A stretch of 59,173 nucleotides of DNA from JAXHLG01 sp964505305 (GCA_964505305.1 CAZDHE010000002.1:1-59173), one strand, 5' to 3'; shown: positions 26,398 to 35,159, numbered from the stretch's first letter. The notes: generated from the sequence alone by a model not told the origin. Made by a program: numbers and translations.

Positions 26398-26673
26398 ATG
26401 CCAAGACCAAGAAGATGCCGGAGGATTAAATTCCGCCCTAGAGTAAGTTACTTTAAGCCCCGAGGTGTTCCCATAAGAGAGTTAGAGGTTGTTATTCTAT
26501 CCCGAGAAGAAGTCGAGGCCTTAAGGCTCAAAGATCTACTTAATATGAATCAAGTGGAATGCGCTAAAAGCATGAATACTTCCCGGAGCACTTTTCAGAG
26601 AATTGTCTTTGGCGCCAGAAAAAAAATCTCCCAAGCAATCATTCAAGGAAAAGCTCTTGAAATAGAAGAATAG
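26398..26673 (+). CDS. DUF134-family predicted DNA-binding protein
   Basis: 91 residues. MPRPRRCRRI at the N-terminus, followed by FKPRGVPIRELEVV-LSREEVEALRLKDL, is the family signature. A helix-turn-helix (NMNQVECAKSMNTSRSTFQRIVFGARKKISQAI, about 50-82) resembles sigma-70 region 4-like HTHs. It is probably a small transcription regulator, plausibly of the DUF5320 gene just upstream, with which it commonly co-occurs. It lies beyond a terminator, so it may have its own promoter. It uses TAG as its stop. Confidence 0.88.
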   Translation: MPRPRRCRRIKFRPRVSYFKPRGVPIRELEVVILSREEVEALRLKDLLNMNQVECAKSMNTSRSTFQRIVFGARKKISQAIIQGKALEIEE

Positions 26674-26700
26674 AGAGAGCAAGCCGGGAAGAAAAATAGG

Positions 26701-26832
26701 ATGAGAGCGGAATAGATAAAACCTCAACAACTCTACTCGCCGTCTATTTTCGTAATTATTGCGATAGTTATTTTCGTAATCATCACAGCAGTCGCTATGA
26801 CGCTTGAAGCATTAAAATCAAGCGAAAAATAA
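26701..26832 (+). pseudogene. Possible small membrane ORF interrupted by TAG
   Basis: Starting at ATG 26701, the frame reads four codons, then TAG, then 38 codons to TAA. The second part encodes a strongly hydrophobic single helix (SIFVIIAIVIFVIITAVA) followed by MTLEALKSSEK, which looks like a real one-pass membrane peptide. No alternative start lies between the TAG and the helix. It is either a decayed gene or chance. It overlaps the end of the VTT-domain gene by 15 nt. Confidence 0.3.
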
Positions 26833-27375
26833 ACTCACCCAAAAAACAAAAAAGATATTGCCGGCCCAGGCAAACAAGAAAAATTTCTTAAAATCATAAC
26901 CCGCCATTCCAAGTGGAATTACTATAATATCATTAGGCAAGGGAGCAAAAGAAAAATACAAAAATACAAAACTCCGCACCATCCAAAGAGATTTACTCTC
27001 AATAAAGTCGGAGAATTTTTTGATCCACTTTTTTAAAAAGGGACGAGCGACTTCTCCGCCTTTCCTGCCGAGATAATAAAAAAATGAATCCCCCAAAAAT
27101 AAAGCGGATCCTCCTATTAGTCCCAACAAAAAAGGATTTAAACCGCCCATGGCAAAAGAAATCAAAACAGCCAAAAAACCCGAAGCCGTAAGTCCGGAAA
27201 GCCCGCCCGAAGCTCCCGCCAGAGCGACAAGCAAATATCCATTAGTTACTCCGACTTTCTCAACTAAATTATCTATCCCCGTCTTATGCACAAAAAGGGT
27301 CCAGCCTATCAAAAAAACCAGCAAAAGCAAAAAGATGAGAAAATTCTTTAAAAAATCGGCATTGAATCTTTTCAT
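26818..27375 (-). CDS. VTT/DedA-like membrane protein
   Basis: 185 residues with about five helices. GSALFLGDSFFYYLGRKGG (about 99-117) followed by FAPLPNDIIVIPLGMAGYDFKKFF (about 149-172) matches the VTT/SNARE-associated pattern G-x(n)-GD-Y-GR..G ... F-P-P/N. Such proteins scramble or transport phospholipids or undecaprenyl phosphate. The family assignment is by motif only; the length is on the short side. Confidence 0.7.
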   Translation of the reverse strand: MKRFNADFLKNFLIFLLLLVFLIGWTLFVHKTGIDNLVEKVGVTNGYLLVALAGASGGLSGLTASGFLAVLISFAMGGLNPFLLGLIGGSALFLGDSFFYYLGRKGGEVARPFLKKWIKKFSDFIESKSLWMVRSFVFLYFSFAPLPNDIIVIPLGMAGYDFKKFFLFAWAGNIFFVFWVSLFFA

Positions 27376-27483
27376 AGTTGAAAATATTTTAGCGATTTAA
27401 AGCACAATGAAAGCTTCCTGTTTAAAAATTGTAATAGATAAAACAAGAAATTAATTAATATTAATATATCTAAAAAATAAATT

Positions 27484-27768
27484 ATGGAAGCAGTAAAAAT
27501 ATCCAATTCAGGAAAAAAGGGATGCGAAAAAGTTATAGTAGACAAGCTCCGCGAAATTGAAGCCAAAAACATAGAAGTAGATTTGGATAACGGTGTTGTT
27601 TTATTTGAAGGAGACAGAAAAAGGGTTGCAATCGCCCTTGAGAAAAGCGGTCACCCTGAAGAAGGAATCTTAAGGATGCACAATAAATTTATTCAAGCCA
27701 AAATAAATTTTAGATGCTTCTTGCAAAGAACCTTTTTAAATAAAATAAAAGCAAAATCTTCCAAATAA
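27484..27768 (+). CDS. HMA-like (heavy-metal-associated) domain protein with single cysteine
   Basis: 94 residues. KGCEKVIVDKLREIEA ... IEVDLDNGVVLFEGDRKRVAIALEKSGHP follows the beta-alpha-beta layout of copper-chaperone HMA domains. Only one cysteine of the usual CxxC metal site is present (KKGC), so classical Cu(I) binding is doubtful. A basic 25-residue tail follows. It lies in the small plus-strand group with the DUF5320 and DUF134 genes, which supports a metal-linked theme. Confidence 0.6.
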   Translation: MEAVKISNSGKKGCEKVIVDKLREIEAKNIEVDLDNGVVLFEGDRKRVAIALEKSGHPEEGILRMHNKFIQAKINFRCFLQRTFLNKIKAKSSK

Positions 27769-27817
27769 AAGCAAAAAATGGAGTAAGTTTTTTTAAAAAA
27801 ACATCTACTTAAAAAAA

Positions 27818-27853
27818 TACTATCATATAACGTAATAACGTAATATGGTAGTA
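27818..27853. repeat. Palindromic repeat family 2, copy 1
   Basis: TACTATCATATAACG and CGTAATATGGTAGTA flank TAATAA. The 36 bp match 49208-49243 in inverted orientation with one difference. The arms pair with two mismatches here and better in the other copy. Confidence 0.7.
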
Positions 27854-27908
27854 AAAATTTTAGACTATGTAAAGATGCGCTCTATTGCAATTCCGGTCTT
27901 TATTTTTT

Positions 27909-28223
27909 CTATCTTAATCCCAATTGACTCTTAAGCTGCTCGGCTTCTTGCTTGCTCATTTGGCCGTCTTTAACTGCGTCATCCAGTTGTTTTAAAATTT
28001 TATCTTTTTCTTTATACAACGTCTGTGGATCCATCATTTGTCTAAGAGCCTCTTCTTTTTTAGATTTAGGCATTTTCTTAAACAGTTTCAACGCCCATTT
28101 TTCTTTTTTGGAAAGCTTGGATTGATCTACTTGGTCCAACATATCATCCACTTGATCCATCGGATCATTTTTTGCCGGAGTTTCACTCTCCTCTTTTTTC
28201 TTTTTAAAGTTAAAAAAACCCAT
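27909..28223 (-). CDS. Small charged hypothetical protein downstream of ftsX
   Basis: 104 residues, very Lys/Asp/Gln-rich. The C-terminal ~40 residues (LYKEKDKILKQLDDAVKDGQMSKQEAEQLKSQLGL) resemble a SHOCT-like helical hairpin. It starts 10 nt after the ftsX stop, so it is probably part of the ftsEX transcript. No motif indicates a catalytic role. Confidence 0.65.
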   Translation of the reverse strand: MGFFNFKKKKEESETPAKNDPMDQVDDMLDQVDQSKLSKKEKWALKLFKKMPKSKKEEALRQMMDPQTLYKEKDKILKQLDDAVKDGQMSKQEAEQLKSQLGLR

Positions 28224-28233
28224 AATATTAAAA

Positions 28234-29178
28234 TTATTTATTAGATTCTTGAAGGTATTTTCTAATAGCTATCACGGAACTAACAACTCCCAGCAATACT
28301 CCCAAAGAAATTTCAATTAAAATAATCCAAAACAAATTTTCCGCAAAAAAGCCATTTAAAAACTCGTTCAAATAAATTCCGCTGGAAAAAGGCATAATGG
28401 AGCCGGAAGATTCATTAAGAGCCACAAATTTCAAATACCCGAAAGTCAAAGGCAGCGCTATTATAGAAGAAATTATTCCATAAAACAAGCCCTCCCAAAT
28501 AAAAGGCATTCGAATATAGTTATTAGACGCTCCCACCAATTTCATAATTTCCACTTCTTTGCCGTAAGCGAACATAGTTATTCTTATACTGTTGAAAGTA
28601 ATTAAAACAGCGATTAAAGACAAAGTTCCTCCCAGAATAAAGCCTATTTTTTGATTAGAGTCAATCTGCCCGCTTAAACTGTCAATTATCGAATCATACT
28701 TATCATAATTAACGCTGGAAATATACTGCTGATGCTCACTACTTTTTATGGACTGGGCAATTAACTGATAATCAGAAGGATCATAAGCCTTGACACTTAA
28801 AGAAGCCTCAAAGGGATTTTCATCCAACTCCTCCATAGATTGCCGCAAAATTTCGTTATCTTGATTTTCTTTATTAAATTCTTCCAGCGCTTCTTCTCTG
28901 GAAATATAATCTATGGATTTAACCTCTCTGTATTTTTTAAACTCATCTCGAATATTCATTATTTTGGATTCGGAAGTGTCTGTCTTGAAATAAACCGAGA
29001 TACTAACCCTATCCTCAATATCCTTCAATAATAAGCTTTCCGAATAAGTAACCGCCGCCTGAATATTTATAATAAACATAGCAATCACAATAACGCTGAT
29101 AGTCAAAACAGACAACAAGCCATTGCGATAGAAATTCTGAAATCCCGTTTTGAAAGTTCTGGCCAATTTTAAAAACAT
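28234..29178 (-). CDS. ftsX: Cell-division ABC transporter permease FtsX
   Basis: 314 residues with four membrane helices (about 22-45, 178-200, 225-250 and 283-305) and an external domain (about 50-170) that in other bacteria activates peptidoglycan hydrolases. The C-terminal permease core is KEVEIMKLVGASNNYIRMPFIWEGLFYG. It pairs with FtsE directly upstream (56 nt). The external domain lacks any fused enzyme, so the hydrolase partner must be encoded elsewhere. Confidence 0.95.
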   Translation of the reverse strand: MFLKLARTFKTGFQNFYRNGLLSVLTISVIVIAMFIINIQAAVTYSESLLLKDIEDRVSISVYFKTDTSESKIMNIRDEFKKYREVKSIDYISREEALEEFNKENQDNEILRQSMEELDENPFEASLSVKAYDPSDYQLIAQSIKSSEHQQYISSVNYDKYDSIIDSLSGQIDSNQKIGFILGGTLSLIAVLITFNSIRITMFAYGKEVEIMKLVGASNNYIRMPFIWEGLFYGIISSIIALPLTFGYLKFVALNESSGSIMPFSSGIYLNEFLNGFFAENLFWIILIEISLGVLLGVVSSVIAIRKYLQESNK

Positions 29179-29234
29179 TTTATTTGGTTTAATTATAATT
29201 TCCTAAGCTGCTTTCTTTAGAAAAATGACTCTTG

Positions 29235-29921
29235 TTAATTGGTTAAACAATACTTCCCCTTCTCGCTGTCTTTAATGATTTTTCCATCTTTCAGAACAAT
29301 CACTCTTTTACAAATTTGATCCACGATGTTTTTATCATGAGTAGCCAACAAAACAGTGGTTCCGTATTTGTTTATTTTAAGCAATGCCTGAACTATTTCC
29401 CAGCTGGCCTCCGGATCCAAATTCCCGGTCGGCTCATCCGCTACTAAAACTTTGGGCCTGTTAACCAAAGCCCTGGCAATTGCAGCTCTTTGCTGTTCTC
29501 CTCCGGAAACTTCATGGGGATATTTGTGCATTTGCTTTTCTAATCCCACAATCTCCAAAACCTGGGGAACGTCTTCTTGAATTTCATCATCCGGTTTACC
29601 GGCCACTTCCATAGCAAAAGCCACATTTTCAAATAGATTTTTTTTGGATAAAAGCTTAAAATCCTGAAAGACAACTCCTATATCCCGGCGATGATTGGGA
29701 AGATGCCTTTTTTTCAAATTAACTATGCTTTCCTTGTTAAAAACAATATCGCCGGTTGTAGGCTTTTCTTCGGCGTGCAAAAGCCTAATGAGGGTTGATT
29801 TACCCGCCCCCGACTGACCTACTATGGAAACGAATTCTTTATCGTTTATATGAAAATTAAGATCCTCCAAGGCTGTATTTTCTCCTGAATAAACTTTGGA
29901 AACATTTTTATATTCTATCAT
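29235..29921 (-). CDS. ftsE: Cell-division ATP-binding protein FtsE
   Basis: A 228-residue ABC ATPase that drives FtsX at the septum. Walker A is GQSGAGKST (about 35-43), the signature is VSGGEQQR (about 138-145), Walker B is VLVADEPTGNLD (about 159-170), and the H-loop is LLATHDK. The Q-loop is VFQDFKLL. It is the first gene of the ftsE-ftsX transcript. A long imperfect hairpin lies 60 nt upstream. Confidence 0.96.
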   Translation of the reverse strand: MIEYKNVSKVYSGENTALEDLNFHINDKEFVSIVGQSGAGKSTLIRLLHAEEKPTTGDIVFNKESIVNLKKRHLPNHRRDIGVVFQDFKLLSKKNLFENVAFAMEVAGKPDDEIQEDVPQVLEIVGLEKQMHKYPHEVSGGEQQRAAIARALVNRPKVLVADEPTGNLDPEASWEIVQALLKINKYGTTVLLATHDKNIVDQICKRVIVLKDGKIIKDSEKGKYCLTN

Positions 29922-29979
29922 TTTGTTGTTTATATTTTAAAAAATACGACCATAACAATATTCCACCCACGTTTATTTT

Positions 29980-30050
29980 AAAACATTTTTTGTTTTTTTA
30001 AAAGAGCGCATTAGGTTCCACTCTTTACTAAACTAAAACAAAAATGTTTT
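29980..30050. repeat. Long imperfect hairpin upstream of ftsE
   Basis: AAAACATTTTTTGTTTT ... AAAAGAG (29980-30006) can pair with CTCTTTA ... AAAACAAAAATGTTTT (30021-30050), leaving a GC-containing loop. It lies between the 167-residue conserved gene and ftsE. It might be a terminator, a leader structure or a decayed palindromic element. Confidence 0.4.
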
Positions 30051-30166
30051 CGCTTCATTATTTCGAAAAATCCGCTCGCGAAAATTGAGTTGACGACTGA
30101 AAAATAGCTAATCTATTCAAAAACACGCCCGGGAATACTCTAAAATAATTTAGCGCTAAAAATTAC

Positions 30167-30670
30167 CTACAATTCCCTGGAATCATAAGCCCAGTGCAAT
30201 AGCGCTTGCCTTTGTTTTTTCCGACAATCAAAATCCCCGGCTCGGCAATTTTTTTCTACTGCGGACCAATGGCGAGCAAAAGATTTCCATCTCTTGATTT
30301 GCCTTTCATCATCTTTATGTCGCCGACCCAAATAGTAACGGCAGTACCACTGAAACCAGCCCCTGGGATCATCCGGGTGAATCCAGCCTTTCCTACGCCA
30401 AACCGACAAAGGCTGGCTGGCATTAACTCCAAAATAATTTAGCTCGGGATCATGTTTTTCTGAGCACAATTTCGCTTTTTTAAACCAATTAGCCGGAAAT
30501 TCCTTCTTGGTGTCCGTCATGTATTTTCCTCCAAAAATACCCATTTCAAGCATTTCTTTGGGCGTCAAATGAGGCTTAAAGTCCGGGTGAAAATTTTTCC
30601 CCGCCGGTTCGGTCAAATAATAAACATACCCTTGCTGCATTTTGTCATTAACAAAAATTTTCTTTCTCAT
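30167..30670 (-). CDS. Conserved protein of unknown function
   Basis: 167 residues, soluble. I recognise the family by the blocks YLTEPAGKNF, LTPKEMLEMGIFGGKYM, FGVNASQPLSVWR, GWIHPDDPRGWFQWYCRYYLGRR and RQALLHWAYDSR. It is a highly conserved but uncharacterised family found in bacteria and eukaryotes such as plants and algae. The dense W/H/D/R conservation suggests an enzyme or nucleic-acid binder, but no function should be claimed. Confidence 0.75.
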   Translation of the reverse strand: MRKKIFVNDKMQQGYVYYLTEPAGKNFHPDFKPHLTPKEMLEMGIFGGKYMTDTKKEFPANWFKKAKLCSEKHDPELNYFGVNASQPLSVWRRKGWIHPDDPRGWFQWYCRYYLGRRHKDDERQIKRWKSFARHWSAVEKNCRAGDFDCRKKQRQALLHWAYDSREL

Positions 30671-30746
30671 TTTTCTTTAAGCCCGCTGAATTACGTTTAT
30701 TCAAAACTATTATTATAAATATTCGCCTGTTTAGATAATTATATAA

Positions 30747-30893
30747 CTGATGTTACACGCATAGACTTATTATAGTTTAATATGAACGCATTTTCCAATT
30801 ACACAACAGTTTGAAGTTCGAATTCTGCAAATACTGAAGTCGAACTTCAGGGATTTTTTAAGAAAGATTGCTTCAAGAAGTGCGTAACATCAG
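30747..30893 (+). mobile_element. MITE-like repeat, copy B (147 bp)
   Basis: Termini CTGATGTTAC and GTAACATCAG, flanked by a perfect 8-bp direct repeat TTATATAA (30739-30746 and 30894-30901). Internal arms GAAGTTCGA and TCGAACTTC form a secondary hairpin. It occupies most of the 316-nt gene-free gap between the exonuclease gene and the 167-residue gene. Confidence 0.85.
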
Positions 30894-30986
30894 TTATATA
30901 AATTCAAAAATGAAACAAAAACAGGAACCAATAACGAAAGAAGGGCTTCAAAAAAGCCAAAAAGAGGGCTTCAAAAAAAATTTAAA

Positions 30987-31700
30987 CTATCTCATTCTTA
31001 AATAATTATTCCAGTAATCATAAAGCTCGCCAGTGGAATAAACGTCTTGCAAATTATATTCGGCAATTTTCTTATATTCTTTCTTTTCAAATAAACTAGC
31101 CACCTCATTGCCGTCCACTCCATCCTCCTTAGGACTCTTGATTCCAAAAGCCCTACAGCATAAGTGCAAATTGGGCCGCTTGAAAACCGCTCCGTAAAAG
31201 ATTAACTGATCCATTAAGTCAACATGTTTTGCTCCGGCTGTTTGCAAATTTAAATATCTGTTGGACATTAAATCCTTGCTAGGTTTAATCTTGTAGATAG
31301 CCGAGCGAATCATCATAAAAGGAACATCAAACCCTTTGCCGTTAAAAGTAATAAATTCCTCCGCGTGCTGCGCCACATTCCAAAAGTTTTCCAAAATTTC
31401 TTTTTCCGTGCAAGGTTTGTATTTTATCCCGTCTTTTTCAGTCTCTTTTAATTTTTTACCGGGAGACTGAAAATAAACCGCTCCCTTTTGGGAATTATGC
31501 TCTATCATAGCAATAGAAACTATTTCCCCGGTAAAAGGGGAAAAGCCCAGCCCCTCCTTAATATCCTGAATAGCTTTTTCTTTCTCCTCCTTGCTTTTAG
31601 CGGTTTGCTCAACCCAGTTGGTTAAAACTTTTTGAGTAGTTTTATCCATTTTATCAAAATTTTCCCCTACCGTTTCAATATCAAAAACAATTTTCTTCAT
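30987..31700 (-). CDS. Predicted 3'-5' exonuclease, DnaQ/PolB-like RNase H fold
   Basis: 237 residues. Exo I motif FDIETVG (6-12) supplies Asp and Glu. Exo II is FITFNGKGFDVPFMMIR (about 116-132). The exo III region is YNLQDVYSTGELY, with Asp in the last motif (about 217). The layout fits the predicted exonuclease family related to PolB proofreading domains. It is likely a DNA repair or maintenance nuclease. No polymerase domain is attached. Confidence 0.8.
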   Translation of the reverse strand: MKKIVFDIETVGENFDKMDKTTQKVLTNWVEQTAKSKEEKEKAIQDIKEGLGFSPFTGEIVSIAMIEHNSQKGAVYFQSPGKKLKETEKDGIKYKPCTEKEILENFWNVAQHAEEFITFNGKGFDVPFMMIRSAIYKIKPSKDLMSNRYLNLQTAGAKHVDLMDQLIFYGAVFKRPNLHLCCRAFGIKSPKEDGVDGNEVASLFEKKEYKKIAEYNLQDVYSTGELYDYWNNYLRMR

Positions 31701-31802
31701 AAATCTTTATTAAAAATTATCCTTGAAAAATCAATAAAACAGTGAAAATATTCTTGAGTCTTAAAACCATTACCATTAAGACCTCTCAGCAAATAAACTC
31801 AA

Positions 31803-33068
31803 CTATGCGTTAATGATAACATCTTTTTCCGGATATCTCATAATTTCTTTAACCGCTTTCTCCATTTTCATTCCTCTGGAGCCTTTTACAAGAACAAGAT
31901 CTCCCGCCTGAATAAAATCCTGAAGAAATCTTCCCGCTTTAAGAGAATTTTTAAAAAAAACGGTTCTCTCTTTCTGTTTTTTAGTTAAGGCCTCGGAAAA
32001 ATTCTTAAATCTCTCTCCTACCAACAAAACAGCATCCGGATCAACCTTAAAAGCTTCCTTTAAAACCTCCTGATGAGCATTTTCCTCTTCTTCTCCCAAT
32101 TCCAACATATCTCCCATAACCACAATTTTTCTCTGAGCTTCTAATTTGGCTAAAGTATTGAGCGCCGCTAATGTGCTTGCGGGGGCGCTATTGTAAGTAT
32201 CGTCTATAATCATTGTTGACTTTATCCCCTCTAAAAAACTCATCCTTCCCGGGCAAGGTCGAGTCTTTCTTAGCTCCTTAGTCATTTCTATTAAATTCAA
32301 ATCAAAATATAATCCCGCCGCCAGAGCTGCCAGCGCCGCATAAACACTTCCTTCTCCCACACAATAATCAAGCTTAACCGGAATAAGCCGCCCTTGATAA
32401 GTCAGTTTAAAACCTAATCCGTTTAACATTAATTCGTGTGTTTTTTTGTTTTCCTTGTAATCATAATGGACGTCCGAAGCTCTTAATTTGCATTCTTTGT
32501 CAAAACCATAACTTAATTGGTTAGCGCTCACCTTCTCGCTTACTTCTTTAACTTTTGGATTATCAGCGTTATAAACCGCCAAAGACTCCGGAGGCAAACT
32601 TCTAAGCAAAACGCCTTTTTCTTTGGCAATATTTTCCCTGCTCCCGAAATTTTCCAAATGAGAAATACCAACATCAGTTAGTATGCCCACGGAAATAGGC
32701 ACAAAATCGCATAAATAACTTATATCCCCGGGATGATCCGCTCCAAACTCCAACACCAATACTTCCGGATAGTTCTTACTGGTTAATAAACTAAAAAGCC
32801 AAGCCGAGCCAATTTTTCCCGCTTGTAAAATCTTTGACCTTTTCGGCTCTATCGATCCGCCGATAATTGTTAAAGGAACGCCTATTTCATTATTGTAATT
32901 TTTCTCGCTAAAGCGAACTTTCTTAAACTTTCCCAGCATCTTACCAACCATTTCTTTGGTAGTAGTTTTCCCCACACTTCCGGTAATAGCCACCACTTCC
33001 GGATTTCTTCTCTTAATGGTAGCTTTGGCCATCATTTTTAGAATTTTCTGAGCTAAGACTTTTTTCAT
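31803..33068 (-). CDS. murF: UDP-MurNAc-tripeptide-D-Ala-D-Ala ligase
   Basis: Adds D-Ala-D-Ala to the muramyl tripeptide, the last cytoplasmic step of the peptide stem. The Mur-ligase P-loop is AITGSVGKTTTKEM (28-41), then EFGADHPGDI. The C-terminal domain has IDDTYNSAPASTLAALNTL and MGDMLELG...AHQEV, which are MurF hallmarks. At 421 residues it starts almost at the central ATP domain, so the usual N-terminal UDP-binding domain is absent or minimal. It overlaps no gene and follows ftsI by 17 nt. Confidence 0.92.
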   Translation of the reverse strand: MKKVLAQKILKMMAKATIKRRNPEVVAITGSVGKTTTKEMVGKMLGKFKKVRFSEKNYNNEIGVPLTIIGGSIEPKRSKILQAGKIGSAWLFSLLTSKNYPEVLVLEFGADHPGDISYLCDFVPISVGILTDVGISHLENFGSRENIAKEKGVLLRSLPPESLAVYNADNPKVKEVSEKVSANQLSYGFDKECKLRASDVHYDYKENKKTHELMLNGLGFKLTYQGRLIPVKLDYCVGEGSVYAALAALAAGLYFDLNLIEMTKELRKTRPCPGRMSFLEGIKSTMIIDDTYNSAPASTLAALNTLAKLEAQRKIVVMGDMLELGEEEENAHQEVLKEAFKVDPDAVLLVGERFKNFSEALTKKQKERTVFFKNSLKAGRFLQDFIQAGDLVLVKGSRGMKMEKAVKEIMRYPEKDVIINA

Positions 33069-33085
33069 TCTAATTTACTAAAACA

Positions 33086-34954
33086 TTAATTAACCTCGTC
33101 CTCCTTGTCATCTTCGATTTCATCCTTTTCCTCTTCTTTTTTCTTTTCTTTAGAGAAAGATCTTAAATATTCATGCTTTTCATCAAACGTTTTTAAATCT
33201 TCCGAAGTAAAATCTTCAGTAGGTTCTATCCCGTAATAATCGAACATAAACTTGGCTAACTCGCCAAAAACAGGTCCGGCAGTGCTTTCAGCCCATTCCA
33301 CGTCTTTAGGATTATCAATTACCACCAGCATAGCAAAACGAGGATTATCAACGGGAGCAAATCCGGCAAAAGAGCCAACGGTAGCATCTTCTTCATATCC
33401 CCCCTTCTCCTTATCGGAAATCTGAGCAGTTCCCGTCTTACCGGCCACTCTGTACCCAGGCACTCCAGCAGTTGTTCCGTGGCCTTCTCTCACATTACTC
33501 TCCAGCATTAATCCAGTCTTATTAGCCGCGTCCCTGGAAATAACTTTTCTCTTAATATCTTTTTTCAATTCTTTTTTACTTCCATCGGGTTTAATTATAT
33601 AATCCACCGGCGAAGGTTTTATTAATTCTCCGCCGTTGGCAACCGCGGAATAGGCGCTCACTAACTGAAGAGGCGTGACTGTAATCCCCTGGCCAAAAGA
33701 AGCGGTGTAATAATCAATATCCCTATTATAATCCAGATTGGATAAATTGCCACCTATCTCTCCCGGCAGGTCAATTCCCGTAGGCTCTCCAAACCCAAAT
33801 CTTTTAACGTAATCATAGAATCTTTTATTTCCCAATTTTTTTTCTACATAAATTACCCCCGTATTGATGGAATTTTCTATAACTTGAGTCATCGTCTGTT
33901 CCCCATAAACCTTCTCCTCAGAATTTTTGATTGTATAACCGGCCTCTTTTACCCTTCCCGTATCAACATATGTTTCATCATATCCCACCTCTCCACTGTC
34001 AAGCCCGGCAGCCATAGTAAAAGTTTTAAAAACAGAACCGCACTCGTAAGTATCGGAAACCAAAGAATTTCTAAACACGGAAACTTTCTCTTCTTCAGAA
34101 TATTTATTTAGGTCAAAATCGGGAAATTGGGCCATGGAAAGAATTTTTCCCGAATGAGGCTCCATGATAATCACCCTCCCTCCGTCAGCGTCATGCTTTT
34201 CCACCGCCTTTTCAAGAACAGTTTCCACTTTATGCTGAATAGCATAATCAACAGATAAAACCAAATCACTTCCATCTTGAGAAGGTCTTAAAACCCTCTC
34301 TCCAATAGATATCCAATTATCGCTAATATCTTTTTCTTGGCGTAGGTAACCCGAAGAACCCTCCAATTCTTCCTGGAAAGCTTTTTCAATACCATAAATG
34401 CCAACTCTTGAATGATCTTTGTAACCCACAAAACCCACTAACTGGGAAGCCAAATCCCCTCCCGGATAATAACGCCAATCCTCCTCTTGAAGTTTAACCG
34501 CTTCGTGTTTTATCTCCTTGACTCCGGCAACTTCTTCTTCTGTTAATTTCCTCTTTAAGGGTTCGTACAAATCACCTTTTTTAAGAAGTTTTTTTATAAT
34601 ATCCTCCTTTTCCAAGTCAAGAGCCTCGGCTATTTTTTCAGCTAATTCCTCCTCTTCCCCTTCCTTGATCATATCCGGAATCGCATAAGCAGTCGGCATA
34701 TTCTTATTAACTGCTACGGGATATAAGCCTTCTTGATCCTTAATAAAAATTTCTCCCCGATCTGGCTCCAAATTCCTTTTGACCAAATATTGATTTTGAG
34801 CTTTTTCCTTGTAATGATCATAAGCTCTTATCTGGAGAGAGTAAAGCTGAAAAAAAACCACTCCCCCGCATAAAATAATCAACAAAGAGAGTAGTCTGAC
34901 ACGCTGAACAGAAAAATTATCTTCGGATTTTTTTCTATTATTATTTTTAATCAT
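33086..34954 (-). CDS. ftsI: Class B penicillin-binding protein, FtsI/PBP2-like
   Basis: Septal peptidoglycan transpeptidase. From ATG 34954 (622 residues; an upstream TTG is less likely) it has one membrane helix (about 20-42), a PBP dimerisation domain and the transpeptidase motifs SVFK (307-310), SIN (362-364) and KTG (506-508). A Lys/Glu-rich tail of about 45 residues follows. Its place after rsmH and an FtsL-like gene identifies it as the dcw-cluster FtsI. Confidence 0.95.
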   Translation of the reverse strand: MIKNNNRKKSEDNFSVQRVRLLSLLIILCGGVVFFQLYSLQIRAYDHYKEKAQNQYLVKRNLEPDRGEIFIKDQEGLYPVAVNKNMPTAYAIPDMIKEGEEEELAEKIAEALDLEKEDIIKKLLKKGDLYEPLKRKLTEEEVAGVKEIKHEAVKLQEEDWRYYPGGDLASQLVGFVGYKDHSRVGIYGIEKAFQEELEGSSGYLRQEKDISDNWISIGERVLRPSQDGSDLVLSVDYAIQHKVETVLEKAVEKHDADGGRVIIMEPHSGKILSMAQFPDFDLNKYSEEEKVSVFRNSLVSDTYECGSVFKTFTMAAGLDSGEVGYDETYVDTGRVKEAGYTIKNSEEKVYGEQTMTQVIENSINTGVIYVEKKLGNKRFYDYVKRFGFGEPTGIDLPGEIGGNLSNLDYNRDIDYYTASFGQGITVTPLQLVSAYSAVANGGELIKPSPVDYIIKPDGSKKELKKDIKRKVISRDAANKTGLMLESNVREGHGTTAGVPGYRVAGKTGTAQISDKEKGGYEEDATVGSFAGFAPVDNPRFAMLVVIDNPKDVEWAESTAGPVFGELAKFMFDYYGIEPTEDFTSEDLKTFDEKHEYLRSFSKEKKKEEEKDEIEDDKEDEVN

Positions 34955-35032
34955 AATAATCTTTTGATTATTATTTCTCAAACACCCCCTGTTGCAATTT
35001 GCCCTAAAGGTTTAATTCTAATCCTACCCTCC

Positions 35033-35159
35033 GGAACTGTTTCCAAACACTATTTAGTTACGAAGTTTCTAATTTTTTAGATAAATTTTTCAAACAATTT
35101 TTGGAAAATTTAGCAAAAAAGTGGGAATTAAAGTGGGAACAGTGTTTGGAAACAGTCCC
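35033..35159. mobile_element. Second MITE-like element (127 bp)
   Basis: Perfect 16-bp inverted repeats ACTGTTTCCAAACACT (35036-35051) and AGTGTTTGGAAACAGT (35141-35156), extended by GG and CC outside. The interior is A+T-rich without an ORF and contains AAAGTGGGAA twice. It sits in the 244-nt gap between the ftsL-like gene and ftsI. Only one copy is in this window. Confidence 0.65.
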
